Source: Chelativorans alearensis (GTDB lineage Bacteria; Pseudomonadota; Alphaproteobacteria; Rhizobiales; Rhizobiaceae). From it: a stretch of 64,000 nt of DNA. Both the position numbers and the translations under genes were made by a program. The stretch is taken from NCBI RefSeq assembly GCF_010993735.1, contig NZ_WQNI01000007.1, positions 178,048-242,047 on the forward strand. Direction: 5' to 3'. The stretch's first letter is position 1. Every line of letters begins with the position of its first letter. The notes beneath the pieces were generated by a model. The model was not told the origin of the DNA, ran no database searches, and saw nothing but the letters and a program-made list of their open reading frames with translations. Shown here in pieces: positions 1 to 9,076 of this stretch.

Positions 1-207
1 GCCGAGGCAGCCGAAGCGAACAACGAAGCGCTTGTGAAAGCCGAGAAGAAGAAGCACGCCGAGGCTGGCATAGAGACGATCGAACTGACCGGCGATGACC
101 GAGGGACTTGGCTCGCCGCTGCGGCGGAAACCGCGCGGACGGAGATCGCCAAGTCCGACGCGGCCGCAGTCGAGCTCTTGATAGATTGCCTGACGAGCGC
201 TCGGTAG
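1..207 (+). CDS. TRAP transporter substrate-binding protein, C-terminal fragment
   Basis: The first reading frame is open from base 1 and ends with TAG immediately before the next gene's ATG, giving 68 codons of a protein that begins outside the window. The visible tail is Ala/Glu/Lys-rich, like the C-terminal helix of DctP-type periplasmic solute receptors. The main argument is position: it directly abuts genes for the small and large TRAP permease subunits, the usual dctP-dctQ-dctM order. No ligand-binding residues are visible in this fragment, so the substrate cannot be read. Confidence 0.7.
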   Translation, partial: AEAAEANNEALVKAEKKKHAEAGIETIELTGDDRGTWLAAAAETARTEIAKSDAAAVELLIDCLTSAR

Positions 208-705
208 ATGGCCGCACTGGAGAGGGTGCACGACACCATCCTGATGGCGCTGGCTCTCGTAGCCGTTGCCATCGTCGCTCTGATCACGGTAGCCATTCCC
301 GTCGATGCAACTCTTCGGTTCATCTTGGCGAAATCGCTCTACGGGCTGAACGACCTGGCCGAGAACGGCCTGATGACGGCGATCCTCATCAGCGTGCCTT
401 GGGTTCTCAGCAGGGGAGGCCATGTCAGTGTCGAATTGCTGAGCGCCAACCTGCCTACGCTAGGCAAGGACCGTCTCCTTCGTTCGGTCTGTATGGTGGG
501 GCTCGTCGCGTCCCTGGTCTTCGCCTGGGCGGGCATGTCGGCGCTGCTCACCGCCTATCATCAAAACCTGATCGTGCGGAAGGTGCTGAACTTCCCCGTA
601 TGGTGGACCTTCATCCCCATCGTCACCTGCTTCGCTCTCTGCACCTGCGAGTTCATGCGCCAACTCGTCCGCGGATCGAGCCCCACCCATATAGGCAATC
701 TCTGA
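208..705 (+). CDS. TRAP transporter small permease subunit (DctQ type)
   Basis: A 165-residue inner-membrane protein with four hydrophobic segments (about residues 10-35, 45-65, 90-110 and 125-145), the size and topology of DctQ subunits. The sequence around LNDLAENGLM and the SRGGHVSVELL stretch after the second segment match the family pattern. In TRAP systems this subunit bridges the periplasmic receptor and the large permease for Na+-driven uptake of carboxylates. The ATG directly follows the TAG of the upstream receptor gene, so translation is probably coupled. Confidence 0.85.
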   Translation: MAALERVHDTILMALALVAVAIVALITVAIPVDATLRFILAKSLYGLNDLAENGLMTAILISVPWVLSRGGHVSVELLSANLPTLGKDRLLRSVCMVGLVASLVFAWAGMSALLTAYHQNLIVRKVLNFPVWWTFIPIVTCFALCTCEFMRQLVRGSSPTHIGNL

Positions 706-708
706 GGC

Positions 709-2025
709 ATGGACTGGGGGCTCGTACTGATCCTGATGCTGGGCAGCCTCGTGGCGCTTCTCGCCGCCGGTCTGCCCGTCGCGTTCGCCTTCATCGTAGT
801 CAACACGATTGGCGCCTATTTCGTTTTCGGCGGAGAAGCCGGACTCGTGCAGATGGTGCGCAACTCGGTCAGTTCGCTGACCAGCTTCGTGCTCCTGCCA
901 ATCCCGCTCTTCATCTTGATGGGCGAGATAATGTTCCAGTCAGGTGTCGCGCAGAGGGCGATCGGCGCCATCGACCGGGCCATCACGCACGTTCCTGCCC
1001 GCCTGTCCGTCGTGACGATCGCCGGCGGTTCCGTGTTCGCGGCGTTGTCGGGCTCCTCGATCGCAAACACGGCGCTGCTTGGCAATACCCTGATGCCGGA
1101 GATGCTGCGTCGCGGCTATCATCCGACGCTGGCGATGGGGCCGATACTTGCCTCGGGCGCGATTGCGGTGCTCATTCCTCCGTCCGCCCTTGCGGTTCTG
1201 CTGGGCAGCATGGCGAAGATATCGATCGCACAGTTGTTGGTCGCGGGCATCGTCCCCGCGCTCATCATGGCGGTGGGCTTCCTCGCGATCATCATGCTGT
1301 CCGCATGGATGCGGCCCCAACTCGCGCCGACGGACGATCTGGCCGCACGGGGCATGCGCGAGCGGCTGATGCCCCTGATCGTGGACGTGTTGCCGCTTTC
1401 GGCCATCCTTATCGCGGTTGTGGGATCCCTGCTGGCGGGGCTGGCGACGCCGACCGAATCGGCCGCCTTCGGCTGCGTCGCATCCCTGGTCGTCGCCATC
1501 TTCTATCGCTCGGTCAGCCTGCTGGTCGTCAAGCGCGCGCTGATGGCAACGGTACACCTCTCGACGACGATCCTGTTCATCGTGGCCGCCAGCCAGACCT
1601 TCAGCCAGATCCTGGCATTCACGGGCGCGACACAGGACTTCGTCGCCGCGATCTCCGGGGTTCTCACCACACCCGGAACCGTCATGTTCGGTGTCATTCT
1701 CGTCCTTCTGGTGCTCGGGTGCTTCGTCGATCCAATCAGTATGATGATGCTGACGCTGCCGTTGGTGATGCCCCTCGCACAGCACGTGCAACTCGATCTG
1801 CTGGTCCTTGCGACCGCCTACCTGCTGACGATGGAGATCGGACTGCTCACACCACCGGTCGGCCTGCTGCTCTTCGTCATGAAGGGGATAGCCCCGCCGG
1901 AAATCCGCATGCGCCAGATCTACGCGGCCATCGCGCCGTTCCTGGCTGTCAAGCTTCTCGTGCTTCTCCTGATCGTCACGGTCCCGCCCGTCGTGCACTG
2001 GCTGCCGCGATTCGTCGGCCGATGA
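709..2025 (+). CDS. TRAP transporter large permease subunit (DctM type)
   Basis: A 438-residue polytopic membrane protein with about 11-12 hydrophobic segments. Family landmarks are visible: the SGSSIANTALLG stretch near residue 110, GYHPTLAMGPILASGAIAVL followed by a PPS loop, the ATPTESAAFG stretch near residue 247, and a C-terminal LLTPPVGLLLFVMKG segment. DctM carries the transport path of TRAP carriers. It starts three bases after the dctQ stop codon. With the downstream acyl-CoA thioesterase-like gene, the transported compound is plausibly an aromatic or organic acid, but this is inference. Confidence 0.93.
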   Translation: MDWGLVLILMLGSLVALLAAGLPVAFAFIVVNTIGAYFVFGGEAGLVQMVRNSVSSLTSFVLLPIPLFILMGEIMFQSGVAQRAIGAIDRAITHVPARLSVVTIAGGSVFAALSGSSIANTALLGNTLMPEMLRRGYHPTLAMGPILASGAIAVLIPPSALAVLLGSMAKISIAQLLVAGIVPALIMAVGFLAIIMLSAWMRPQLAPTDDLAARGMRERLMPLIVDVLPLSAILIAVVGSLLAGLATPTESAAFGCVASLVVAIFYRSVSLLVVKRALMATVHLSTTILFIVAASQTFSQILAFTGATQDFVAAISGVLTTPGTVMFGVILVLLVLGCFVDPISMMMLTLPLVMPLAQHVQLDLLVLATAYLLTMEIGLLTPPVGLLLFVMKGIAPPEIRMRQIYAAIAPFLAVKLLVLLLIVTVPPVVHWLPRFVGR

Positions 2026-2145
2026 CGAAGGGTTTCGATGTAGGCGCCGGAGCCGGGCGAGGGCGCATCGCGGTGAGCGGCTGACCAACCGGGATGACCG
2101 GACTGGGCGTCTGCACCTCGAACGATAGAAATACAACAAGGTGTC

Positions 2146-2592
2146 ATGGGCATGCTCACCCACACATCACACAGGGTCATCGAGTGGGGCGATTGCGACC
2201 CCGCCGGGATCGTCTTCAATCCCAACTTCTTCTCCTTCTTCAACCAATGCACGACCGAGCTTTGCGAGCTGGCCGGCTGGAGGAATCAGGATCTCGGCGA
2301 GCACGGGTTCGTGGGCTGCCCTCTGGTGCAGTTGCGCGCTGAGTTCAAGGCGTCGTGCACCTATGGAGACAAGATCACCATAGCGACCGGCGTGGTTGAG
2401 GTTCGAAGGTCCAGCTTCGACATAGAGCACCGGTTATCGTTGGGGCAGAACCTCTGCGTATCGGCGTATGAGACCCGCGTCTGGTGTGTTCGCGACGCTG
2501 CCACGGGCAAGATCCGCTCCGACAGGCTACCGGAAGATCTGGCCGCTCGGCTGAGGGGTGAAGCTCCCGAGGCTCGTGCGGATAAGCGCTGA
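2146..2592 (+). CDS. 4-hydroxybenzoyl-CoA thioesterase-family (hotdog) protein
   Basis: A 148-residue protein starting with the signature of the 4HBT hotdog family: EWGDCDPAGIVFNPNFF, with Asp18 aligning to catalytic Asp17 of the Pseudomonas 4-hydroxybenzoyl-CoA thioesterase. Such enzymes hydrolyse aryl- or acyl-CoA thioesters in the cytoplasm. An AAGG motif at 2138-2141 sits too close to the ATG at 2146, so an alternative ATG at 2152 is possible. It lies 120 bases after the TRAP operon on the same strand and may be transcribed with it. The exact CoA substrate is not deducible. Confidence 0.85.
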   Translation: MGMLTHTSHRVIEWGDCDPAGIVFNPNFFSFFNQCTTELCELAGWRNQDLGEHGFVGCPLVQLRAEFKASCTYGDKITIATGVVEVRRSSFDIEHRLSLGQNLCVSAYETRVWCVRDAATGKIRSDRLPEDLAARLRGEAPEARADKR

Positions 2593-2610
2593 CGCCATAA
2601 TCAAGCGACG

Positions 2611-2631
2611 CTTCGCCCGGATCGGGTGAAG
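2611..2631 (+). terminator. Hairpin after thioesterase gene
   Basis: CTTCGCCCG and CGGGTGAAG form a 9-bp stem (one G-T pair) around a GAT loop, 18 bases after the thioesterase stop codon. There is no T-tract after it, so it is at best a weak or Rho-assisted terminator. Confidence 0.4.
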
Positions 2632-3117
2632 CTGACCGAATGCGATGTTGATCGCGTGGCTACGACCTCCGCCTCAGGTTACGGGGCCGGCGGAACGATG
2701 TATACCCGCTCTTAGCCCTTGTGGCGGCTGTCCCACGACCGTGATCGAACTGCGCTGCCACGGAAACACGATCTAGAGGGCGCCGCCCTCTAGCCACCTG
2801 CGACCGCGTGCATAGAGCGCCTGAACCACCTTGTAACTTCTCCTCTGCCGAATCCGCTATAAGGGCGGGTGCGGTGGCGGACGGGAGCACGCACCACCTC
2901 TGGGCGGTTGAGCCCGCGGGAGAGCCAGTGTCGCCGTCCGCCGGCGACGACCCGGCCGGAGTTCCTGACGACGCATCGGCCGACCGGGAATCGTGGGAGC
3001 GCACCTGCCTTCGTGACCAGGCGAGCGGGCGTCCCGTTCGCGCTTTGACATGACTCCAGAGCTGTGCACGACTGCACCGCCTGCTGAGGACTACTGCATT
3101 GCCGTGGAAGCCACGAA
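2632..3117. other. Gene-poor interval
   Basis: No reading frame here has recognisable protein character or a convincing start site. The one structured element is the perfect inverted repeat at 2773-2793, listed separately. Confidence 0.5.
2773..2793. repeat. Perfect 9-bp inverted repeat
   Basis: CTAGAGGGC and GCCCTCTAG are exact reverse complements separated by GCC. The element lies alone in the gene-poor stretch between the thioesterase and the MarR remnant. It could be a hairpin terminator or the footprint of a small palindromic repeat; nothing in the sequence decides. Confidence 0.6.
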
Positions 3118-3465
3118 ATGAAGCGACACTGGCGGCTCGACAATATCGGTTGGCGGCTGCACGAGGCCGTCAACAAGTTCGACGCACGCGTTCTGGAACT
3201 GCAGCAGCAGAGCGGCTACCGGCCCCTGTCCCTGTCTCAGCTTCATGCCACCCGCAATCTCGACGACGACGGGACGAGGCTCTCGGAGTTGGCCAAGAGA
3301 GCAGGCATGACTAAGGCTGCGATGGGTGAACTGGTGAACCAGGTGGAACGCAACCAGTCATACATTTGCCTCGTCGAAGCTTCGGCGCGCCTCAACCACG
3401 CTGGTGTGGTTGTTTTCGGCCCATTGGAACAGGTGCTCCATAGCCGCATGGATCGAACGCCCTGA
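3118..3465 (+). pseudogene. MarR-family regulator, N-terminal remnant
   Basis: Translation from 3118 gives a typical MarR start: a dimerisation helix (LDNIGWRLHEAVNKFDARVLELQ) and then the winged-helix segment with LSELAKRAGMTKAAMGELVNQVE. After about position 3355 the frame continues to 3465 but is simply antisense to the 3' end of the HxlR gene and loses family character; the wing, recognition part and C-terminal helix are missing. A normal MarR protein is about 140-160 residues. The breakpoint coincides with the HxlR stop codon (3358-3360), suggesting that insertion or deletion joined the two loci. Confidence 0.65.
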
Positions 3466-3771
3466 GTCGGTCAATGAATATTCGACGCTCGGCGGCGTGG
3501 TCGGGAAAACTTCGCGATGCACGAAACCGTCGCGCTGCAGGTCGCGGAGAGTCTGCGTAAGCATGCGCTGCGAGATGTCTGGCACCAGCCGCCGCAGTTC
3601 GCCGAACCTGTAGGGTTGCTCTGCTAGTGCCATGAGCAACAGCGCGCTCCATTTGGCCGACACATTCTGCACCACGTTGCGGATCGGGCAGTTGGCGATG
3701 CCGCCGCTTATCACGTCGGCGCGGTAGATCTCGATCTTCTGGCGGACCGAGGCGGTGCGAGCATCCATCAA
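3358..3771 (-). CDS. HxlR-family redox-responsive transcriptional regulator
   Basis: A 137-residue winged-helix protein of full family length. It has the HxlR core NCPIRNVVQNVSAKWSALLL near residue 27, with a cysteine at the position used for redox or quinone sensing in QorR/YodB-type members, then FGELRRLVPDISQRMLTQTLRDL (recognition helix) and EYSLTDSGRSI (wing). It is divergent from an NmrA/QorB-type oxidoreductase, the same arrangement as ytfH-ytfG in Escherichia coli and qorR-qor2 in Corynebacterium. It is therefore probably a repressor of that gene, released by electrophile or quinone stress. Confidence 0.9.
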   Translation of the reverse strand: MMDARTASVRQKIEIYRADVISGGIANCPIRNVVQNVSAKWSALLLMALAEQPYRFGELRRLVPDISQRMLTQTLRDLQRDGFVHREVFPTTPPSVEYSLTDSGRSIHAAMEHLFQWAENNHTSVVEARRSFDEANV

Positions 3772-3796
3772 TGTTTCTCCCGGACTGGGTATTGTT

Positions 3797-3824
3797 CAGG
3801 TAACTACCTGATCTGAAACTACCT
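3797..3824. promoter_or_regulatory. Candidate HxlR operator between divergent genes
   Basis: CAGGTA-AC-TACCTG (3797-3810) is a perfect 6-bp inverted repeat, and the half AACTACCT recurs 15 bases further (3802-3809 and 3817-3824). The GTAACTAC-type core resembles published QorR/HxlR operators. The site lies in the divergent promoter region, so both the regulator and the oxidoreductase could be controlled from it. Confidence 0.55.
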
Positions 3825-3906
3825 CCTTTACGAGGCGCAATTCATATACAATCTAGTGCTTGTCTCGAAAAGAGAGCACGTCTCGAATCGCGTAGGAGCC
3901 AGCAGC

Positions 3907-4794
3907 ATGTCTGATACCCTTTTCGTAACCGGCGCATCCGGCCAGCTCGGTCGCGCCATCATTAACAGCCTTCTTGGCGCGCAGAAGGTCGCGCCTTCGC
4001 GAATCGTCGCCGGTACCCGCAACCCCGGCAAGCTCGCCGACCTTGCGGCAAAGGGTATCAATGTTGCCAAGGCCGATTTTGACGATCCTTCGGGCCTGGA
4101 GAAATCATTTGCCGGGTCCGGCACGGTGCTCATCGTTTCCACCGACGCCATGGACGCGCCGGGCAAGCGCCTGCGCCGGCACCAGGCCGCCATCGCCGCC
4201 GCAGCCAAAGCCGGCGCGAAGCGCATCGCGTACACCTCGCTGCCGAAAGCGGAGAACTCCGCTATCAGCTTCGCGCCCGACCATCTCGGTTCCGAGCAAG
4301 CAGTGAAGGCGACCGGCCTGCCCTACCTGATCTTCCGCAACAGCTGGTACGCCGAAAACCTGTTCATGAGCTTGCCGCAGGCGTTGAAATCCGGCCAGTG
4401 GTACACCTCTGCCGGCGAGGGCCGCATCGCCTACGTCCCCCGCGCAGATCAAGCAGCTGCAATCGCCGGTGCGCTAGCCAATCCGCCTACGACAAGCACG
4501 ACCTACACGCTGACCGGCACGGAGGCGCTGAGCAATGCTGAGATTGCCGTGCTCGCCAGCGAGATCACCGGCAAGCCCATCCAGGTTGTGAACCTGACCG
4601 ACGAGCAGCTTGCTGGCAGCATGAAAGCCGCGGGCATGCCGGAGCCGGCGATCCCGATGATCCTCTCCTTTAACGTCGCGGCGCGCGCCGGCGACCTCGC
4701 CACGGTCACTTCCGATGTCGAGAGGCTGTCGGGTCGCAAGCCGCTGTCGGTCAGGGACTGGCTGACAGCCAATAGGGCGGCGTTCGCGGGCTGA
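3907..4794 (+). CDS. NmrA-like NAD(P)H:quinone oxidoreductase (QorB/YtfG type)
   Basis: A 295-residue extended/atypical SDR. Dinucleotide-binding TGASGQLG sits at residues 8-15 and the protein lacks the classical YxxxK site, as in NmrA/QorB proteins. FRNSWYAENL around residue 145 and GRIAYVPRADQAAAIA fit the YtfG group, which reduces quinones with NADPH. The start is placed at 3907 because AGGAG lies eight bases upstream; an earlier in-frame ATG at 3856 lacks this and would put the glycine motif unusually deep. Divergent from the HxlR regulator. Confidence 0.88.
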   Translation: MSDTLFVTGASGQLGRAIINSLLGAQKVAPSRIVAGTRNPGKLADLAAKGINVAKADFDDPSGLEKSFAGSGTVLIVSTDAMDAPGKRLRRHQAAIAAAAKAGAKRIAYTSLPKAENSAISFAPDHLGSEQAVKATGLPYLIFRNSWYAENLFMSLPQALKSGQWYTSAGEGRIAYVPRADQAAAIAGALANPPTTSTTYTLTGTEALSNAEIAVLASEITGKPIQVVNLTDEQLAGSMKAAGMPEPAIPMILSFNVAARAGDLATVTSDVERLSGRKPLSVRDWLTANRAAFAG

Positions 4795-4929
4795 TACCGG
4801 CACAATCCCCGGAGGCGGCGATGATTTTTTCGTCAAGGCGCGGCGAACCAAGACCCTTTGCGAACCGGAGCGGAGCGTGCGTTCAGGCACGTGAGCATCA
4901 GAGCGCGAGGAGCCGAGTTGCAGCCCGCC

Positions 4930-5142
4930 TTATGGAAAAGGCCAACGCTTCTCAAAAATGCTCATGTCCTTGCCGAAAACAGGCACAAGGTAGCTCGCCA
5001 CGGGAAACGGCAGCGCTACTGTGACCTTGTCAAGCGAGTTGGTCTCTTGGGCGAAACCCTGGTTGTCCAGCCCAACGGACATGGCCAGCGCCAGCCCCGT
5101 CAAGGAATACAGACGCAGTGTTAGTTTGTCTATACGAAACAT
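4930..5142 (-). pseudogene. Truncated ABC-type periplasmic substrate-binding protein
   Basis: A strong GGAGGGAGG-type ribosome site precedes an ATG at 5142. The 70-residue product starts with a hydrophobic signal peptide (LYSLTGLALAMSVGL, cleaved near GFAQ) and then LDKVTVALPFPVASYLVPVF, the first beta-strand of an NMT1/SsuA-like binding protein. It stops at TAA 4930; the family is normally over 300 residues, so only the export signal and first strand remain. It lies downstream of the indolepyruvate oxidoreductase on the same strand. The family assignment is tentative because so little is left. Confidence 0.5.
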
Positions 5143-5246
5143 ACTCTCCTCCCTCCAGCGCAACCTTTCTCGCTGCGATTTCAAGTTCGTAGCTGCCGGC
5201 AAACGAAATCGGCCGCAACGATCGTCGCTCCTGCTCCTGCGAAGCT

Positions 5247-8200
5247 CTAAGAGTGCACTGCAGTCTCCTTCGATGCCGGATCTGTCTCGGCAGCTCGGTG
5301 GCGCCGCCGGGCAATATCCGTGGTATCGTGGTAAATCGTCCCCGCGAGTTTTTCCTCGCCAGCCAACTCCGACGTTCCTGATGCTAATTCCGGGTTACCG
5401 CAGCCATTTGCGGCCACCAGCCGGTCTGCCCGCCGCCTTGCGTTTTGTGCGGCGCGAGCCTTGATGTGCTCGTATCCCTTGATTGTTTCGGGCAGGTCGA
5501 GGAGGTCTGCGGCGGGGCCAGCGGTATCAGGACGCAAACGGTGCAGGGTCTCGTCGACGAGTTGGCCGTACCAGGCGATGAGTTCGCGCTCCTCGCGGCG
5601 TGCTGCCATACGGCCGAAGGGGTCCAAGGGGGTGCCGCGGAGGGCCTTGAGACGCTTGAGGACAAGCAGGGCGGGCCGGAACCAGGGTCCGAGCCTGACC
5701 TTGCGCTTCATGCCGAGGCGGCGGATCAGCGGCGGCTGCAGGTTGTAGCTGATCCTGACCTTTCCGGTGAAGCGGCCGCGGATGCGGGCCTCGAAGCCGG
5801 GCTGGGTGAGCAGGCGGGCCACCTCGTACTCGTCCTTGTAGGCGAGCAGCTTGTGGAGGTTGCGCGCGACGATGTGGACGATGCGCGCCGCGGCCTTCGG
5901 GTCGAGGACGGCATGGGTGCGCCGGGCGACGCCGGCGACCTTGTCGAGATAGGCCGTGGCGTAGCGCAGGTTCTGGTAGCCGATGAGATCCTTGAAGCGC
6001 GGCTCCAGCAGGCGGGCGGTATCGGGGTCGATCCAGCCATGCGCGGCGCGCGCCGCCTGCCAGGCCGCCTCAAGGGCCGGGGCCGCGGCCTGCTCGCAGA
6101 CGCGGTCGGCCAGCAGGCGCGGCGCGCCCGCGTAGAGGACTTCCAGGGCCTGCGGGTCGCACTGCGAGAGCCGTCCGGCGCGGAAGGCGGTCAGGTTGTT
6201 GTTGACGCTGACGCCGTTGAGGCTGATGGCAGCCTCGATGGAGGCCGCGCTGATAGGCAGCCTGCCGGCCTGGTAGGCGGCGCCGATGGCGACCATGTTG
6301 GTCATCAGATAGTCGCTGAATAGCTCCTCGGCGATGCGGCGGGCGTCGAGTACGACCATGTCGGCGACGCGCGTCGCCTTGGCGATGGCTTCCACCATGG
6401 CGTCGCGGGGCGGCTTGCGGCGCGGATCGCGGATCGTCTGGCCGGTAGGCAGCACCCCGGAATTGACCAGCGCGACCGTCCTGTCGGCGGAGCAGCGGGC
6501 CAGGTTGGCCGGCTCGATTGCGGCCAGCAGGTCGAGCGCGAGATAGAGGTCGGCCTTGGCGTAGCCGACGGTGTTGACGCTGGGGGCCATGCCCTTGGGC
6601 GCGACGATGAGGCTGGACAGGACGGGCCCCCACTTCTGCGAGGCGCCAGTCTGGTCGTAGGTGCGCACGTCGAGCCCGTCGAGGGCGGCGGCCTGGGCGA
6701 GGATGGCATTGGCGGTCAGCACCCCCGTGCCGCCGAGGCCCGGAATGTAGATCTGATAGGGTCGTTCCAGGCGCGCCATGACCGGCTCGGGCAGCCGGGC
6801 GGCGTCGATCTGCGGCGGGCGCGGCCTGGCCGGCTCGACCCCGGCCGCGATGTCGACAGTGACGAAGGAGGGGCATTCCCCCTCCAGGCACGCGCGGTCC
6901 TGGTTGCAGGAGGACTGGTGGATGCTGGTCTTGTCGCCGAACTCCGTCTCGACCTTCTGCAGCGACATGCAGTTGGCCTTGGCGCCGCAGTCGCCGCAGT
7001 TCTCGCAGACGTCCTCATTGACGAAGGTGAAGCGGGTCGGCTTCGGCAGCAGGCCGCGCTTCTGGCGTCGGCGGCGCTCGTTGGCGCAGGCGCCGTCGTA
7101 AATGACGATCGTCACCCCCTTTAGCGCGGCCAGCTCGCTCATGGTCGCCTCCAGCGCCTCGAGCGGACGCAGTTCCACGCCGCGGGGGAGCGCGCGCGCA
7201 TCGTAGCGGTCGCGCTCCTTGGTGATGACGACGATCTTGGTCACCTTCTCCAGAGCCAGCCGCGGCAGCAGTTCCATGACGGTCGTCTGGGTCACCGGAA
7301 CCTGTCCGCCGGTATTTGCCAGCACGCCGTTGATGAGCAGCTTGAACGTGATGTTGACGCCGGTCTCCACCGCATAGCGTATGTTCTGCAGGCTGGAGTG
7401 GAAGAGGGCGCCGTCGCCGACGTTCTGGACGATGTGCTGGCGGCTGGTGAAGGGGGAAAGCCCGATCCAGGGCAGGCCCTCGCCGCCGAGCTGGGTGGTG
7501 CCCTCGACCCGCTTCTGCGGCTTGTCCATCAGGGTGGCGAACAGATGGCAGCCGGGCGCGCCCCAGGCGATCTGGCCCGGCGCCAGCAGCGTGGAGGCAT
7601 TGTGCGGGCAGCCGGAGCAGTAGTTGGGTTGCCGCCGCAGTTCGAAGGGCGTGGTCATGGCGATGCCGGCCAGCCGCTCCAGCCTCATCCGGCCAGCCGC
7701 GGGAAGCTCGAGCGATCCGGCAAGGACCCGGCCCAGCGTCGCCGCGACGGCGTCGCTGGACAGGCCGCCATGCATGGGGAAGAGGACCTCCCCTTGCGGC
7801 CCGGTCTTGCCGTAGATGCGCGACACGCCGGTGCCCACCAGCGCGGCGGCGACCTGGCGCTCCAGGAAGTCGCGCTTCTCCTCCACCACGATGACGGTGT
7901 CGAGGCCCTCCGCGAAGTCGCGCACGAACTCCTTGTCGAGGGGGCAGATGAGCCCCGCCTTGGCCAGCCTGATGCCATACGCGGCAAGACCGTCGTGGAG
8001 GCCGAGATCGGCCAGAGCCTCCATCGTGTCCGACCAGCTCTTGCCCGCGCTGATGATGCCGATGCGGTCGCCGGGTGCCCGGGCAACGACCCGGTTGAGC
8101 CCGTTCGCCCGCGCATAGGCCAGCACCGCCGCGTGCCGCTCGTGATACAGCGCGCGCTCCGTCTCGATATTGACGACCGGGAAGAAGCGGTGGTTGGCCT

Positions 8201-8915
8201 TCTTCTCGAAGGGGCGGCCGTCGATCTCCACCGGCGGCGTGGCGACCGGCAGCCCCGCCTCGTGCATCTCCACGACCTGTCCGCCGTCGCATAGCGTTCC
8301 CACCAGCTTCAGCGCGACCCAGCAGCCGGAAAAGCGCGACAGGGCGGCGGCGTGAAGGCCATAGTCGAGGAACTCCTGCACCGAGGCCGGATAGAGAACC
8401 GGCATCCCGTGATGCTCGAAGAAAAACTCCTGCTGGTAGGGAACCGTTGAGCTCTTGGCCTCGTGGTCCTCGCCGCTGAGGATGACGACCGCACCGTGCC
8501 GGCTCACCCCGGCGAAATTGCCGTGCTTGAGCGCGTCGCCCGACCGGTCCAGCCCCGGCCCCTTGCCGTACCAGTAGCCCACCACCCCGTCCACGTCCGG
8601 ATGCGGGTGCTCGTCCAGCATCTGCGTCCCCATCAGCGAGGACGCCGCGAACTCCTCGTTCTGCGCCGGGCGGTGCGTGATCCCCTCCGCCTCCAGCAGC
8701 GCTTGCGACTGCTTCAATGCAAGGTCGATGCTGCCCAGCGGAGAGCCCGGATAGCCCGTCGCAAAGGCCCGCGTGCGAAGACCCGCAGCACGGTCGCTGC
8801 GCATCTGCTCCACCATCATTCGGATCAAGACATGGTTGCCGCCGAGAAACGCCCGCCGCGTCGTCTCCAGAAAACGATCATCGAGCGAAAGCGAAGGGCC
8901 GTTGGCAGAAGACAT
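5247..8915 (-). CDS. Indolepyruvate ferredoxin oxidoreductase, fused three-domain form
   Basis: A 1222-residue thiamine-diphosphate enzyme that oxidatively decarboxylates aryl-2-oxoacids to acyl-CoA with ferredoxin as acceptor. In order: pyrimidine-binding/transketolase-like domain (TGYPGSPLGSIDLAL near residue 50), central domain and the PNYCSGCPHNAS motif near 440, ThDP-binding QNVGDGALFHSS near 500, a cysteine-rich [4Fe-4S] segment (CENCGDCGAKANCMSL, CNQDRACLEGECPS) near 635-680, and a gamma domain with YIPGLGGTGVLTANAIL. This fused form is usual in Alphaproteobacteria. The start at 8915 (MSSANG) is preferred over the frame's earlier codon at 9023 because homology begins with LDDRFLE. The promoter carries the shared 17-base motif at 9133-9149. 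Confidence 0.93.
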   Translation of the reverse strand: MSSANGPSLSLDDRFLETTRRAFLGGNHVLIRMMVEQMRSDRAAGLRTRAFATGYPGSPLGSIDLALKQSQALLEAEGITHRPAQNEEFAASSLMGTQMLDEHPHPDVDGVVGYWYGKGPGLDRSGDALKHGNFAGVSRHGAVVILSGEDHEAKSSTVPYQQEFFFEHHGMPVLYPASVQEFLDYGLHAAALSRFSGCWVALKLVGTLCDGGQVVEMHEAGLPVATPPVEIDGRPFEKKANHRFFPVVNIETERALYHERHAAVLAYARANGLNRVVARAPGDRIGIISAGKSWSDTMEALADLGLHDGLAAYGIRLAKAGLICPLDKEFVRDFAEGLDTVIVVEEKRDFLERQVAAALVGTGVSRIYGKTGPQGEVLFPMHGGLSSDAVAATLGRVLAGSLELPAAGRMRLERLAGIAMTTPFELRRQPNYCSGCPHNASTLLAPGQIAWGAPGCHLFATLMDKPQKRVEGTTQLGGEGLPWIGLSPFTSRQHIVQNVGDGALFHSSLQNIRYAVETGVNITFKLLINGVLANTGGQVPVTQTTVMELLPRLALEKVTKIVVITKERDRYDARALPRGVELRPLEALEATMSELAALKGVTIVIYDGACANERRRRQKRGLLPKPTRFTFVNEDVCENCGDCGAKANCMSLQKVETEFGDKTSIHQSSCNQDRACLEGECPSFVTVDIAAGVEPARPRPPQIDAARLPEPVMARLERPYQIYIPGLGGTGVLTANAILAQAAALDGLDVRTYDQTGASQKWGPVLSSLIVAPKGMAPSVNTVGYAKADLYLALDLLAAIEPANLARCSADRTVALVNSGVLPTGQTIRDPRRKPPRDAMVEAIAKATRVADMVVLDARRIAEELFSDYLMTNMVAIGAAYQAGRLPISAASIEAAISLNGVSVNNNLTAFRAGRLSQCDPQALEVLYAGAPRLLADRVCEQAAAPALEAAWQAARAAHGWIDPDTARLLEPRFKDLIGYQNLRYATAYLDKVAGVARRTHAVLDPKAAARIVHIVARNLHKLLAYKDEYEVARLLTQPGFEARIRGRFTGKVRISYNLQPPLIRRLGMKRKVRLGPWFRPALLVLKRLKALRGTPLDPFGRMAARREERELIAWYGQLVDETLHRLRPDTAGPAADLLDLPETIKGYEHIKARAAQNARRRADRLVAANGCGNPELASGTSELAGEEKLAGTIYHDTTDIARRRHRAAETDPASKETAVHS

Positions 8916-9076
8916 CGCTATCAACTGAATGCCTCCGCGCCATGCGAAGCGCTGAGCGATGGCTGCGATGACCTGTTCCGTTGACGGCCTGTCAACGAAC
9001 CTTCGGCCGCCAGGCGGGTGCAAATAAAGATTCTGGACCAGAATGGTCTGTGATGCGACAAGCCTAGCCTCCCTGT

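Noticed and set aside
108..2084. 658-residue frame overlapping the TRAP genes
   Set aside because: It is a shadow frame: Arg/Asp/His-rich with no fold pattern, while both overlapping genes have clear membrane proteins.
5445..6323. Long plus-strand frame antisense to the indolepyruvate oxidoreductase
   Set aside because: Its composition mirrors the GC-rich opposite strand, and the minus-strand protein is intact over the same bases.
5247..8915. Same 'ior' symbol for indolepyruvate and isoquinoline oxidoreductases
   Set aside because: The two are unrelated enzymes; I gave the symbol only to the Mo-hydroxylase subunits, to avoid implying that they form one complex.
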